Origin: Armatimonadota bacterium
GTDB taxonomy: Bacteria > Armatimonadota > Fervidibacteria > Fervidibacterales > Thermosaccharophagaceae
NCBI GenBank assembly: GCA_025062195.1
Contig: JANXAS010000016.1
Coordinates: 1 to 64,000 of the forward strand
Direction of reading: 5' to 3'
Length of the DNA stretch: 64,000 nt
Both the position numbers and the translations under genes were made by a program. Below the pieces are notes generated by a model. It did no database searches, was not told the origin of the DNA, and was given only the letters and a program-made list of their open reading frames with translations. The number at the start of each line of letters is the position of its first letter. Within the stretch, counting starts at the first letter, position 1. This document shows, piece by piece, positions 7,999 to 17,537 of the stretch.

Positions 7999-9066
7999 CT
8001 ACCAGTTGCTCACCATCGGCTTCAGGATAACACCAAGCGCTGCATCAGGGTTTTCAATCAGCAAATCGCAAGCCATCGCAGCCTCGCTGAGGGGAAATTC
8101 GTGCGTGATCAACCGACGCACATTCAATTTGCCTTCCAAGATCAGCCTTAAAATGAGGCGCATGTTTGTGCGCGTATCCCAACGGACGAACACGGATGGA
8201 TAATTGTCGCCTCTCTCCCAAGCCTCATCGTGATATCCGGGACCTGTCCGTGATGATGCTCTTATGTCCATGTTCCCGAATGGCACAGGGAAGTTGAGGC
8301 GTGCATTACAACCCCCAACGACAACGATGCGTCCCATCCTGTGTGTATCTGGGGCAACCTTCATCATGCGCAGCAGCATATCAAATGCGTCGGTTGCATC
8401 GCCGCCGAATGCAATGATGCCGCAATCTATCCCGAAGCCATCCGTGAACTTAAATGAAACATCAATTGGGTCTTGTTGGAGCAGGTTGACAACCTCATCC
8501 GCCCCCAGCTCCTTGGCTAAATTGAGCCTCATGTTGAGCTTGTCAAAAGCTATCACAAAAGCTCCGGAGAGTTTTGCGAGTTGGCAAGCCACCTGACCAA
8601 TTATGCCCAACCCAACTACAGCCACATACTCACCAATTTGAAGTTCAGCCCTCCTTATTGCCTGAAGGGCTGTCGCTGCAAGATGAACGAAAGAGGCTTC
8701 TTCATAACTGACCCCATCTGGAATCGGGACGCAAAGGTTCTTTGGGACAAGTGCGTGCGTTGCATGCAATGCATATCCACTGCCCATACAGGCTACTCTC
8801 ATACCAATTTCAAATTCATCACACATAGCTCCCTTTGCTATAACCACACCGGCATTGCTGTATCCAAACGGCTGTATTTCTCCACATGGTTTTGGGCTTC
8901 GCCTCCTTGCGAGCAGAGTTCCCATCTCAGTCCCGGGGCTTATAAGAGAGGCATGAACTTCAACGAGAACCTCACCGCAACCGACACTTGGTATATCCCC
9001 CTCATCAATCACGACGCGCCCATCACCAGTCATTGCTGCAAATTTCCTTTTTGCCGGGATAGACAT
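7999..9066 (-). CDS. zinc-type (MDR) alcohol dehydrogenase family protein
   Basis: The 355-residue MDR protein has LISPGTEMG near residues 41-49, the signature of the MDR branch that lacks the usual catalytic-Cys motif. It also has a Rossmann fingerprint VVGLGIIGQVA and a C-terminal substrate domain. It probably oxidises or reduces a sugar or polyol with NAD(P). The frame extends 37 codons upstream, into the preceding gene. However, GGAGGTGGAG ends a few bases before the ATG at 9066, so that start is chosen. It overlaps the 3' end of the YfhO-like gene by 37 bases and is likely translated from the same mRNA. The MDR at 26061 is of the same general type. Confidence 0.82.
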   Translation of the reverse strand: MSIPAKRKFAAMTGDGRVVIDEGDIPSVGCGEVLVEVHASLISPGTEMGTLLARRRSPKPCGEIQPFGYSNAGVVIAKGAMCDEFEIGMRVACMGSGYALHATHALVPKNLCVPIPDGVSYEEASFVHLAATALQAIRRAELQIGEYVAVVGLGIIGQVACQLAKLSGAFVIAFDKLNMRLNLAKELGADEVVNLLQQDPIDVSFKFTDGFGIDCGIIAFGGDATDAFDMLLRMMKVAPDTHRMGRIVVVGGCNARLNFPVPFGNMDIRASSRTGPGYHDEAWERGDNYPSVFVRWDTRTNMRLILRLILEGKLNVRRLITHEFPLSEAAMACDLLIENPDAALGVILKPMVSNW

Positions 9067-11471
9067 CTTCTCCACCTCCATCCTATGGTGTTTGCCACAA
9101 TGAGAGCTGTGAGCAGCAACGCTGCAAACATACTCAAGTGCAATCCAAATGAGTAAGCCATAGGCAAATAAGCCCAAGTAACTCTCTTTGTCCCGTGCTT
9201 AATGTATACAACTCTCGCAGCTGTGTGAGGGTAAAGCGTCGTCCACTCTGCCCCTCTTCCATCAACATATACATGCCAGCCGCACCATGCTGAATCAAGG
9301 ATGCAGTGAAATAGAGGTTCTCTTTGTGAGCGCGGCAGCTCGCATATGACTACATTTGGATTCGGATGGCTAACCACCCTCGCGCTCTGATGCTGTCTTG
9401 GTGGGTTAGGGAAGAGCATCCCGAGCAACTCTGGCTGTTCAGATGTGACAAATGCCCTTGGCAATGCTCTATCCAGAGTAAGCAATTCAGCTTTGACATC
9501 GCATATGAGCGCTTCGTGGAGCGGTTTATCCGAACGCCATTTTGTTGGGGTGATCTTCACGATGTAACGCACAGCAAGCCAACGCATCACATCTTCGTTA
9601 TTTCCATGGTTTCTTAACCACTGAAGACATGACAGCGGTTTCAATGGGTCATAGCCCTGTGCGCTCAATAACTCAAAGTGCATGTGCGTGTTTGGCACAA
9701 GCGAGTTTAGCAATCCCTTCAGGTGATGTTCTATTTTGTCCTTTGGTGGATAGCTCGTGTAGCTTACGAAAGCGAACCAACATCTCTCTATATCTCTCTG
9801 CGAGATAGTAAAGCGCTCCTGATGGCGCTCAATTTGCTCCGATAGTTTTGCAGGTAACCGGACCTTTGATATGGGTATCTCACTCACAAACGGGTTTATG
9901 CCATCAATTGCTATGAGCAGCTCAATAGCAAGCATTGTCGGTAATGTCCAGGGCAAGGTCAATTGTAGCGCTTTTGCGAAACTGCTTTTGCTCTCCACCC
10001 CTTGGTGGTGCACCAACATAACCAAAGTGACCGATATGGATAGCGCAAGAAGGAAGCAAGCCACAATGAACAAGGCGTATGAGGACATCAGCATAGCAGC
10101 TTTCATCGCTGTATTAAGCTCGCTCAACGGAATGACGAGTTTTCCTGCTTCCACAGAGGCATCAAAGATGATTTCAAACGCCCTCTTAAGCGGCGGCATT
10201 TTCAGCATCCCGATGGAGATAACAAGAAGGACTGCGGCGCAAACCATCACGCAGCGCCTGAATGCTGATGGTTTGGCAATTTTGCCCGAAGTAACATCTT
10301 TAATCAGCTGCTCAGCGCCATATGCAGCCAACAGCGATATCGCTATGATCGCCCAAATTGAGAACCTTGCAGGTGCCCTTATTATTGAGAAAAGCGCAAC
10401 ATGCTCATACAGCCATGAGTAAAGCGGCATGAAGCGCCCAAGCGAGAGAAGACATCCGAGAGCTATCATTGAGATGAGCATCAATCTTGTGGCATTGCTG
10501 CACCCTCTAAGTGCACCATAGATAGCAAAAGCTGTTGCAACCGAACCAACATGAATTGCCACATCCCAGTAGTTACCGACGCCCCAATAGAAACCCTTCG
10601 CTGGGTGACCAAATAAGTTTGGTATGAAAAGGTTGGGCAGCTGCCATATCGGTATTGAGAGGAGCGTTGCCTCTTCAAATGGCACATTGATATGTGCGGA
10701 GCGTTGAAGTAGTTCAAACTGCGGCAGCCATTGAGCGCATGTTAAAGTGCAGGCGATGATGAGCGACGCAGCCATCAGTGAGGTGCGATTTAGTGTGCCC
10801 GCAATCGGATGCGTTTTAACGCTCCTCAAGCATCCCCAAAGGATGACAAAGACGGTGCACAAAGCCCATAGCTGTGCATGCCCGCAAAGGGATGAAATAG
10901 CAAGCACGAGTGCCAGCAGCGCCGATGAGGTAAAGCTGCTTTGGCGCACCAAAATTTCCGTTGCAAGCAACATTGCTGGAAACCATGAAACAGTGTAGTG
11001 CAAGCTCGGGAATTGAACATGCCCTATGACGAAGCTGCTCATGGCATATGCAAGTGCGCCAATGGATGAGGCAACTGGGGAGCACCCAAGGTAGGTGAGC
11101 AACGCGTAAGTAAACCATCCACAGAGCAGTGTGTGTATGACTGCACCAAATGTGATGAGGACATGCGCTGGGATGAATATGACAAGCCAGTTGAAAGGGT
11201 AAAAGAGCGCTGATTGCCCGTTGGCTAAGAACGGCATGCCGCAGTATGCATATGGGTTCCAGAGAGGTATATAGCCGCTTGCAAGCGTTCTCGCTGTGAA
11301 CTCACGCCATGGTATGAACTGGAGAATGATGTCGCCGTAAAACAAAAACTTGCCGCCAAATGCATCTCGTAAAGGCAGGAGCAGAAACAGCGTCACGATA
11401 AGTATCCCAATTATATGGTCACGGCGCACACAAATCGGCTTCAGTCTTACGATGCCATCGGTTGCACACAT
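9030..11471 (-). CDS. YfhO-like multi-pass membrane protein
   Basis: The 813-residue protein has about a dozen membrane segments, the first at residues 22-42. YfhO-family features are visible: DIILQFIPWREF, GYIPLWNPYAYCGMPF, and a large soluble C-terminal part ending in a last pair of membrane helices. The family is thought to act in cell-envelope glycosylation, resembling GT-C lipid-linked sugar transferases. The aromatic WNP motif in the first external loop is typical. The start is not backed by a strong ribosome site. The 3' end overlaps the MDR gene. Confidence 0.82.
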   Translation of the reverse strand: MCATDGIVRLKPICVRRDHIIGILIVTLFLLLPLRDAFGGKFLFYGDIILQFIPWREFTARTLASGYIPLWNPYAYCGMPFLANGQSALFYPFNWLVIFIPAHVLITFGAVIHTLLCGWFTYALLTYLGCSPVASSIGALAYAMSSFVIGHVQFPSLHYTVSWFPAMLLATEILVRQSSFTSSALLALVLAISSLCGHAQLWALCTVFVILWGCLRSVKTHPIAGTLNRTSLMAASLIIACTLTCAQWLPQFELLQRSAHINVPFEEATLLSIPIWQLPNLFIPNLFGHPAKGFYWGVGNYWDVAIHVGSVATAFAIYGALRGCSNATRLMLISMIALGCLLSLGRFMPLYSWLYEHVALFSIIRAPARFSIWAIIAISLLAAYGAEQLIKDVTSGKIAKPSAFRRCVMVCAAVLLVISIGMLKMPPLKRAFEIIFDASVEAGKLVIPLSELNTAMKAAMLMSSYALFIVACFLLALSISVTLVMLVHHQGVESKSSFAKALQLTLPWTLPTMLAIELLIAIDGINPFVSEIPISKVRLPAKLSEQIERHQERFTISQRDIERCWFAFVSYTSYPPKDKIEHHLKGLLNSLVPNTHMHFELLSAQGYDPLKPLSCLQWLRNHGNNEDVMRWLAVRYIVKITPTKWRSDKPLHEALICDVKAELLTLDRALPRAFVTSEQPELLGMLFPNPPRQHQSARVVSHPNPNVVICELPRSQREPLFHCILDSAWCGWHVYVDGRGAEWTTLYPHTAARVVYIKHGTKRVTWAYLPMAYSFGLHLSMFAALLLTALIVANTIGWRWRRCLSRQKGNLQQ

Positions 11472-11555
11472 GCCGATTGGTTAACTCCCGCAAGGAAATC
11501 TGCGTTTTATGGTGTTGTCCAGCTGTGCCGTGCGCATTTTAAGCCATCGTAATCA

Positions 11556-13058
11556 TCACTGTCTTAGCCATTCAGTTGGCGCATAGTCATCTGTGAAGAT
11601 TGGCAGGTTTGACAGGTCAAGTTTGCGCTCATACAGGTCCATTGCCCTTTCAACGAAAAGCGGTATATGAACGCGCTTTCCGGCAAGCAACCTTGCTTTG
11701 GCGACTATGTCGTTGGGCTTCAGCTTCGTTTCGGCTTTCGTTGCTATGAGAATGATGTTGCGCTCGCTGTATAACCAAGGGCGCTTTCGGTATTCTACGG
11801 GAAAGATGTAAACCGAAGCGAAGACAGAGCTGATCGTTTTAATGAACGAGAGCGAAGATCTTGAGTTCCTGCCTTCAAGCTGTCCGATCAAGTTATATGC
11901 CAGTATGCCATTATCGGTCAAGCGTTCCTTCACGAGTTCAAAGAACTCCTTTGTCGCAAGATGGAATGGCACGCTCAGCCCATACCTTGTTGCAGTGTAT
12001 GCATCCATCATGATGAGGTCGTATCTTTTATTTGAACGCCTGAGGAAAAGACGCCCGTCATCAATGAAGACTTTGAGGCGCTTGTCCTCCTTGAAACCGA
12101 AGAACTTTACAGCCACATCCTTTACATCGGGATCAATCTCAACGACATCAATTTCCACATCTTGGTAATCTCGCCAGAAGCGCATCGGGACAGTTCCGCC
12201 GCCAAGCCCAACCATTAGGACTCGCTTTATGTCTTGGTTGAAGATGAACGAGAGGTGGAAATAATCGGTGTATGGAAAGACTGCCCTGTCTGGGTCTGCC
12301 AAGTCAATGGCGCTTTGATAGGTCGGACCAAAGCGCAATATGCGCACGCTGCCAACCTGCTCAACGATAATGTGGTGATATGCCGAATCCTTCTCATACA
12401 ATATCTTGCATGGTGCCGATGTGAGCAAGCAGATGAGAAGCAGAATTGTGGCTGCTGGCAACTTGAGCTTTATGGCTCTCCTTTGAAGTGCATCATGTGC
12501 TGCGGCGAGCATGGCTGTAAGCAGCATTGTGAGCGCCAGCAGTTTCAATATCACACTTACAGGCATCATCGGTATAAGGATGAAACCGGCTGATAGAGTT
12601 CCTACAAGGCTGCCCATAGTTGAGACTGCATACACTCTTCCAGCCACTCGTCCTGCAAAGTCAGGTGACTCCGTTAACAGCCTGATGGCATACGGGCTAA
12701 CCATGCCGAAGAGTATGCATGATGGAAGGAAAAGTATGAATGCCGCAAGCAGAGGACCGAGTTGACCGGCAATGTATCTATCGGAGATCCATAGGCAGAG
12801 TTGTCGTCCAAACAAGTTTATAAGCCCTATAGCGGGCGTGTTGAACAGGGCGATAAGCATCAGTCCAATTGCTTTTGGGTATCGGTCCGCAAACATGCCA
12901 CCGATGTAGCTTCCAAGAGCCCATCCGAGAAGGAAAACAGAAATGAGGCTTGACCAGACATTCACACCGCTGCCAAAGCCGGGCGCCATAATTCTTGAGC
13001 CGACGATCTCAAGTGCCATGCCAACGCCACCGGCAATGAAGGCAACGAGGTATAGCAT
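11556..13058 (-). CDS. membrane-fused spermidine-synthase-like protein
   Basis: The N-terminal 210 residues contain seven or so hydrophobic helices (GGVGMALEIVGSRIMAPGFG, then LISVFLLGWALGSYIGG). The C-terminal half is a SpeE-like methyltransferase fold with VLMVGLGGGTVPMRFW, VVEIDPDV and DLIMMDAY. These fused proteins occur in many bacteria. The soluble part binds decarboxylated SAM or SAM, but polyamine synthesis is proven for few members. ATG at 13058 follows GGGGAGTGA. A TTG two codons upstream is less likely. No polyamine genes are nearby. Confidence 0.83.
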   Translation of the reverse strand: MLYLVAFIAGGVGMALEIVGSRIMAPGFGSGVNVWSSLISVFLLGWALGSYIGGMFADRYPKAIGLMLIALFNTPAIGLINLFGRQLCLWISDRYIAGQLGPLLAAFILFLPSCILFGMVSPYAIRLLTESPDFAGRVAGRVYAVSTMGSLVGTLSAGFILIPMMPVSVILKLLALTMLLTAMLAAAHDALQRRAIKLKLPAATILLLICLLTSAPCKILYEKDSAYHHIIVEQVGSVRILRFGPTYQSAIDLADPDRAVFPYTDYFHLSFIFNQDIKRVLMVGLGGGTVPMRFWRDYQDVEIDVVEIDPDVKDVAVKFFGFKEDKRLKVFIDDGRLFLRRSNKRYDLIMMDAYTATRYGLSVPFHLATKEFFELVKERLTDNGILAYNLIGQLEGRNSRSSLSFIKTISSVFASVYIFPVEYRKRPWLYSERNIILIATKAETKLKPNDIVAKARLLAGKRVHIPLFVERAMDLYERKLDLSNLPIFTDDYAPTEWLRQ

Positions 13059-13462
13059 TTGCAATCACTCCCCAGCGAAAGATGCCGTGAGTTGGTTAAC
13101 AACTACGCCGTTAAAATTTGACGGCAATTTAAAAGCGCTGTAGCGAACGCCAATACAGCTGTGTGCAAACCCACCGCATGAAAGCCGTTAAACTGTGCCC
13201 ACAAATTTACATTAGCCTACAGCCGATGATAACGAAGTTAAGTTAAGTATAGCTATCGGTCTTCACTAACACAGAAACCTTATTGTGCGATTCTGACTGG
13301 CTCGAAAACTGCGCCACTTTATAACCAATAACATTTTGGGTAAGCGGTGACGGCTGTCATTGACAGGTTTAACTTATTTTACATGATGCACAAAATGGAT
13401 GTGAAGCTGTCCCTTTTGTTTGGAGCAAGCTGGGCAAGGTTAGGAAAGGGGGGTGTAAAGAC
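13059..13462. other. intergenic region between divergent genes
   Basis: The region should carry promoters for the leftward SpeE-like gene and the rightward peptidase gene. A small inverted pair GCCGT/ACGGC lies near 13109-13127. A GGAAAGGGGGGTG ribosome site sits just before 13463. No RNA gene was seen. Confidence 0.45.
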
Positions 13463-14533
13463 ATGCGTTCAGAGTCACTTGAGTTCCTTCGGGCATTACT
13501 TGAGACACCCAGTCCATCAGGTTATGAGGAGCCAGTTCAAGGGATAGTGATGGAGTGGGCTTCAAAGTATGCTGAGGATGTCCAAAAGGATGTGCATGGC
13601 AATGTCATAGCCAAACTTAATCCATCAGGTTATCCGAGGGTCATGCTTGCCGGGCACTGTGACCAAATTGGCTTGATGGTTCAGCACATAGATGAAAGCG
13701 GCTACCTTTATGTGAGCACAATAGGTGGCTTTGATGTAGCGGTGCTCATAGGTCAAAGGGTTGTTGTGTGGTCTAAGAAGGGCGACAAGCTTGCGCCAGT
13801 GCATGGTGTTATAGCGAGGAAGCCAATACACCTGTTGCCGCAAGCTGAGCGCGAGAGGCTGCCGAGGATTAGCGAGCTTTGGATTGACATTGGCGCAAGG
13901 AGCAAGCGGGAGGCTGAGAGGTTCGTTTCAATTGGTGACCCTGTTACATTTGAGCTCAAGTTTCAGTTGCTGCGCAACAATGCGTTTTGTGCCTGTGGCT
14001 TGGACGACAAGGTTGGCACTTGGGTGGTCATGGAAACGCTGAGGATTCTTTCCGGGAAAAAATTTGATGCGGCGGTGTTTGCGGTCTCAACAGTCCAAGA
14101 GGAGTTGGGCTTAAGGGGTGCTCGCACGAGTGCCTTCGGAATAGAACCGCATGTGGGAATTGCGGTTGATGTCACATTTGCAAGCGACCATCCAGAGGTT
14201 GATAGGAAGCAAATCGGCGAGATAAGGCTTCACAGGGGACCCGTTATATACAGGGGTCCGAACATTAATCCGAAGGTGTTTGAGATGCTCGTAAATGTTG
14301 CGAGGCGCAAAGGTATACCGTATCAGCTTGCAGGAGCAGCAAGGGCAACTGGCACAGATGCAAATGCAATTCAGGTGACGAGGGCTGGTGTTGCTACGGG
14401 TTTGATAAGCATTCCAAACCGATATATGCATAGCCCTGTTGAGGTTGCTTCGCTCAGCGACCTTGAGAATGCAGCGAGATTGCTCGCCTCATTTGTTCAG
14501 GAGATAAGGCGCGACATTAACTTCATACCTTGA
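13463..14533 (+). CDS. M42 family metallopeptidase (glutamyl aminopeptidase/endoglucanase-like)
   Basis: This cytoplasmic aminopeptidase of the M42 tetrahedral family has 356 residues. Metal-binding and catalytic positions are visible: His65 and Asp67 in AGHCDQIG, the Asp in GLDDKVG, the Glu pair in VQEELGLRG, and the final His in RYMHSPVE. Family members trim N-terminal residues from peptides produced by proteasome-like or tricorn-like degradation. The start follows a strong GGGGGGTG site. The gene stands alone on its transcript, as far as spacing shows. Confidence 0.92.
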   Translation: MRSESLEFLRALLETPSPSGYEEPVQGIVMEWASKYAEDVQKDVHGNVIAKLNPSGYPRVMLAGHCDQIGLMVQHIDESGYLYVSTIGGFDVAVLIGQRVVVWSKKGDKLAPVHGVIARKPIHLLPQAERERLPRISELWIDIGARSKREAERFVSIGDPVTFELKFQLLRNNAFCACGLDDKVGTWVVMETLRILSGKKFDAAVFAVSTVQEELGLRGARTSAFGIEPHVGIAVDVTFASDHPEVDRKQIGEIRLHRGPVIYRGPNINPKVFEMLVNVARRKGIPYQLAGAARATGTDANAIQVTRAGVATGLISIPNRYMHSPVEVASLSDLENAARLLASFVQEIRRDINFIP

Positions 14534-14730
14534 TGGTTTGATGTTGATGGCACAACTGGCGGGGCTAAAAAGCGCTCTCAGTTAACTTTAACGGCGATGA
14601 GCACAATACCACATTGACTGATAGACATAAACATGTTAAAATTAGATGCAGCTGATTGCGGGCATTTAAGAGGAAGCATAGCAATGCGTATTTGACTTGG
14701 GAAGCAATTAAACATGGGAGGCGATGGTGA

Positions 14731-15066
14731 ATGCGTGGAGCTGTGATCGCCATGGTGGTCGGGATAATTTGTGTGGTGGCGGGTGTAGTGCTCATAATCG
14801 TGTGTTGGGAGCAATTCAAGACGATGTTTTGGGGTGCGCTTGGTCCAGTTGTCCTGCTCGGTGGTTTGCTACTTGCTGCCATAGGGTGGAGCGAATATGA
14901 GGCGGCAAAGCAGTGGCAGGAAGCTATGACTGCTGCAGCCCAACCGAAGCCTGAAGCAAAGCCTGCCGAGGCACAGCCATCCCCTGAAGCCCCAAAGGAA
15001 ACGCAGCCACAACCTGAGCAGCCAGCTAAAGAGTTAAGTGAGGGGCAGGGAGTAGAGGAAATATAG
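14731..15066 (+). CDS. small two-helix membrane protein with Pro/Glu/Gln-rich tail
   Basis: This 111-residue protein has no recognised family. Two hydrophobic helices span about residues 3-26 and 36-55 (VAMVVGIICVV-like, and VVLLGGLLLAAIGW). A low-complexity tail follows with repeated PKPEAKPAEAQPSPEAP-like runs. GGAGGCGATGGTGA precedes the ATG. An open frame on the opposite strand is longer but is a by-product of the repetitive tail. Confidence 0.6.
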   Translation: MRGAVIAMVVGIICVVAGVVLIIVCWEQFKTMFWGALGPVVLLGGLLLAAIGWSEYEAAKQWQEAMTAAAQPKPEAKPAEAQPSPEAPKETQPQPEQPAKELSEGQGVEEI

Positions 15067-15228
15067 TGTTTAGCTTCGGGCGTAGTTGATACTTTGTTGG
15101 GAAAGTCAGCAAAGCTCACATGTGGTTGAGTTCGGCTACCCCTGAAAAGCACGAATCATCCACAGGTGGACTTTGAGTGAATACTGACCTATTGATATCA
15201 TTCTGTCAATTAGAAGGCAATAGGGTAG

Positions 15229-16536
15229 GTGGCACTTAAAGTGGACGCTGCTCATGCAGTGAACGCAGGGCATACTGTCTCCCCGGTTGAGGTTGCAGCT
15301 CATCTTGTCCTGCAGCTTTCTGTCATACTCATCGCCGCTAAACTCTTCGCCGAAGTTTTTGAAAGATGGCTCAAGCAACCGCCCGTTCTGGGCGAGCTCG
15401 TTGCCGGAATGCTCATCGGACCTTACGCGCTCGGCAAGTTTCTTCCCGGAATAACTGGAGCACTCTTTGTGCCAGCTAAAGGTATAGTGCCAGTCTCAAA
15501 CGAGCTTTGGAGTGTGGCTCAGATTGGCGCTGTCATACTGCTCTTCCTCATCGGTTTGGAGACAGACCTTGCGTTGTTTTTGCGTTATGCCGGAAAAGCA
15601 ATGCTTGTGGCGATCGGTGGTGTGATGTTTCCTTTCGCCTTTGCGAATGCGCTCACTGTGTGGCTCGGTTATGCTGATAGCTACTTTCATCCATCGGCGC
15701 TATTCATGGGGGCTGTCTCAACTGCGACATCCGTAGGGATAACGGCAAGGGTTCTATCAGAACTGAACAGGCTTTCAACTCCGGAGGGCGTGACAATACT
15801 AGCAGCAGCAGTGATTGATGATGTGCTTGGGATAATTGTGCTCGCCATAGTAGGAAGCCTTGCTTCCGTTGGGAGGGTTGAAGCTGAGCAACTCTGCGTC
15901 ATAGCTTTTAAGGCATTTGGAGTTTGGATACTGCTAACAGCAGTCGCCATCGTTATTGCGCCAACGCTCACTCGCATATTCAGGCTGTTCAGTTCCGAGG
16001 GCGCAAGCCTTGTGATCGCCGTTTCACTTTGCTTCCTTGTGGCTTCACTGATGGAATCGGTCGGCTTAGCGATGATCATCGGAGCGTATGCGCTTGGGCT
16101 TGCCTTCTCTCGGACTGAAATTGCAAGGCATCTTGAGGAGGCGGTGAGACAAGTTGCGCATGTATTTGTTCCCGTCTTCTTCACGGTTATGGGTATGATG
16201 GTTGACTTTGGGCGCATGGATGAAGCGTTGGTGTTTGGTATCCTCTTGACGCTCCTTGCCATCATTGGGAAAGTGGGCGGGTGTGGTCTGCCGGCATTTG
16301 TTTCCGGGTTCAACTTGCTTGGCAGTTCAAGGGTTGGCATAGGTATGATGCCGAGGGGCGAAGTTGCGCTTATAGTTGCCGGGGTTGGTTTGGCTAAGGG
16401 TGCAATCAACCTTCAGGAGTTCGGCGTTGCGATAATGATGACATTTGCCACAACATTTCTTGCGCCAATTTTGCTCGTGCCCTTGTTCAGGGCAAAAGGG
16501 AGCGGGTTGCGAGCAAAGCGGGAAAGAGGTGAATGA
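15229..16536 (+). CDS. cation:proton antiporter (CPA2/Kef-type)
   Basis: The 435-residue membrane protein has about 11-12 hydrophobic helices. Hallmarks include QPPVLGELVAGMLIGP, IGLETDL, and the ion-site helices around VIDDVLGIIVLAI, followed by GRGEVALIVA-like MMPRGEVALIVAGVG. It exchanges Na+ or K+ for protons across the inner membrane. It ends after the transporter domain, with no TrkA-N regulatory domain. GTG is the best start in frame. Its stop overlaps the next gene by four bases (ATGA). Confidence 0.9.
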   Translation: MALKVDAAHAVNAGHTVSPVEVAAHLVLQLSVILIAAKLFAEVFERWLKQPPVLGELVAGMLIGPYALGKFLPGITGALFVPAKGIVPVSNELWSVAQIGAVILLFLIGLETDLALFLRYAGKAMLVAIGGVMFPFAFANALTVWLGYADSYFHPSALFMGAVSTATSVGITARVLSELNRLSTPEGVTILAAAVIDDVLGIIVLAIVGSLASVGRVEAEQLCVIAFKAFGVWILLTAVAIVIAPTLTRIFRLFSSEGASLVIAVSLCFLVASLMESVGLAMIIGAYALGLAFSRTEIARHLEEAVRQVAHVFVPVFFTVMGMMVDFGRMDEALVFGILLTLLAIIGKVGGCGLPAFVSGFNLLGSSRVGIGMMPRGEVALIVAGVGLAKGAINLQEFGVAIMMTFATTFLAPILLVPLFRAKGSGLRAKRERGE

Positions 16537-16955
16537 GTTTGCAGGGCGAGATTGAGAGCAAAAAAGTTTTGCTTCCCACATGGCTTGCACAGGTATTTGA
16601 GGAGATGTTGGAGATTGTTCTGCACAAGCATGGCTGCGTGCGTCTGGTTGAGGAACTCGGCGAAGTTGGCGGTATTGAAGTGATTGAGTGGGTGAGCGCT
16701 GAGGGTGATCAGAGGGCGGAGAGTTTGAGCTTAACCATTCGCCAACACGGTAATGTATCATCCTTAGTTGAAGTCAGCTGCACATCTCGGAGGATGTGCG
16801 ATCTGGTTTTTCTTGCGGCGCTTAAATTGGTCAGCGAGTGCATGAGTTCAATCCGCCAATTAGATGAACGGCTTGACGAACTCTTATCAGGGACAATAAC
16901 AGAAGTTGAGGGGAGGGCATCGCTGATTGAGAGCGGGTTGAGCGCCCGAATGTAG
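16533..16955 (+). CDS. hypothetical protein coupled to the antiporter
   Basis: The 140-residue protein is not recognised. It reads as an alpha/beta fold. An N-terminal helix is followed by strands around EVIEWVSAEG, SLSLTIRQ and SLVEVSCTS, then two C-terminal helices (ALKLVSECMSSIRQLDERLDELL). It has no signal peptide or membrane segment. GAGGTGA lies within the end of the antiporter gene and its ATG overlaps that stop codon, so production is tied to the antiporter. Confidence 0.6.
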   Translation: MSLQGEIESKKVLLPTWLAQVFEEMLEIVLHKHGCVRLVEELGEVGGIEVIEWVSAEGDQRAESLSLTIRQHGNVSSLVEVSCTSRRMCDLVFLAALKLVSECMSSIRQLDERLDELLSGTITEVEGRASLIESGLSARM

Positions 16956-17001
16956 TGCGTCAGTTGGATAGCATATGCTGCAAAGCTGGTGGTGATGCCA
17001 C

Positions 17002-17505
17002 ATGCCAAAGGTTAGCGAGATGGTAAACTCATTGCCATGGCTTGATTGTGAGCAGCTGCGCATATGGCGTGATGGTGATGAGCTGTGTATGAGCTACGGC
17101 GGAACAGTTTATAGGCGCATCAAGCCGGTCCGCCTATTCCCGCTCACTGCTAAGGATAGAATGATAAGCATCTTTGATGAGGCTGGCAAAGAGATAGGCA
17201 TCATTAGGGAGATTAAACAGTTAGATGCGAAGTCAAGGGCAGCGCTTGAAAGCGAACTTTCCGAACGATACTTCATGCCGAGGATAACCAAGATCAACGC
17301 CATCAAAATTGAATTCGGGATGATGAAATGGGATGTTGAGACGGATCGTGGCAGGAGACAGTTTCTTGTGCGTGAGCGAAATGATGTGCAGCTACTGTTG
17401 GGCAACAGGGTTTTGATAGTGGATGCGGATGGCAACCCATACGAGATACCAAACTATATGACTTTGGATGCACAAAGCAGAGCATTGCTTGAGGAGCAGC
17501 TTTAA
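17002..17505 (+). CDS. DUF1854-like protein
   Basis: This 167-residue protein resembles DUF1854 domains. Support comes from the strand-rich core VYRRIKPVRLFPLTAKDRMI, the middle element LDAKSRAALESEL, and the C-terminal block VDADGNPYEIPNYMTLDAQSR. The family is found free-standing or at the end of some ABC transporters tied to cyanophycin in other bacteria. No cyanophycin gene is present here. GGTGGTGATGCC gives its ribosome site. Its function is unknown. Confidence 0.7.
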   Translation: MPKVSEMVNSLPWLDCEQLRIWRDGDELCMSYGGTVYRRIKPVRLFPLTAKDRMISIFDEAGKEIGIIREIKQLDAKSRAALESELSERYFMPRITKINAIKIEFGMMKWDVETDRGRRQFLVRERNDVQLLLGNRVLIVDADGNPYEIPNYMTLDAQSRALLEEQL

Positions 17506-17537
17506 TTCACCCTGTGTCCTTTCAGCTGGGGGTGTGG

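Noticed and set aside
14565-15152. Long open frame on the minus strand over the small membrane gene
   Set aside because: It lies over the plus-strand gene at 14731 and owes its length to the repetitive Pro/Glu tail; it has no ribosome site.
15687-16409. 240-codon minus-strand frame
   Set aside because: It lies entirely within the antiporter gene, is rich in Ser/Thr/Pro as antisense frames often are, and lacks a family resemblance.
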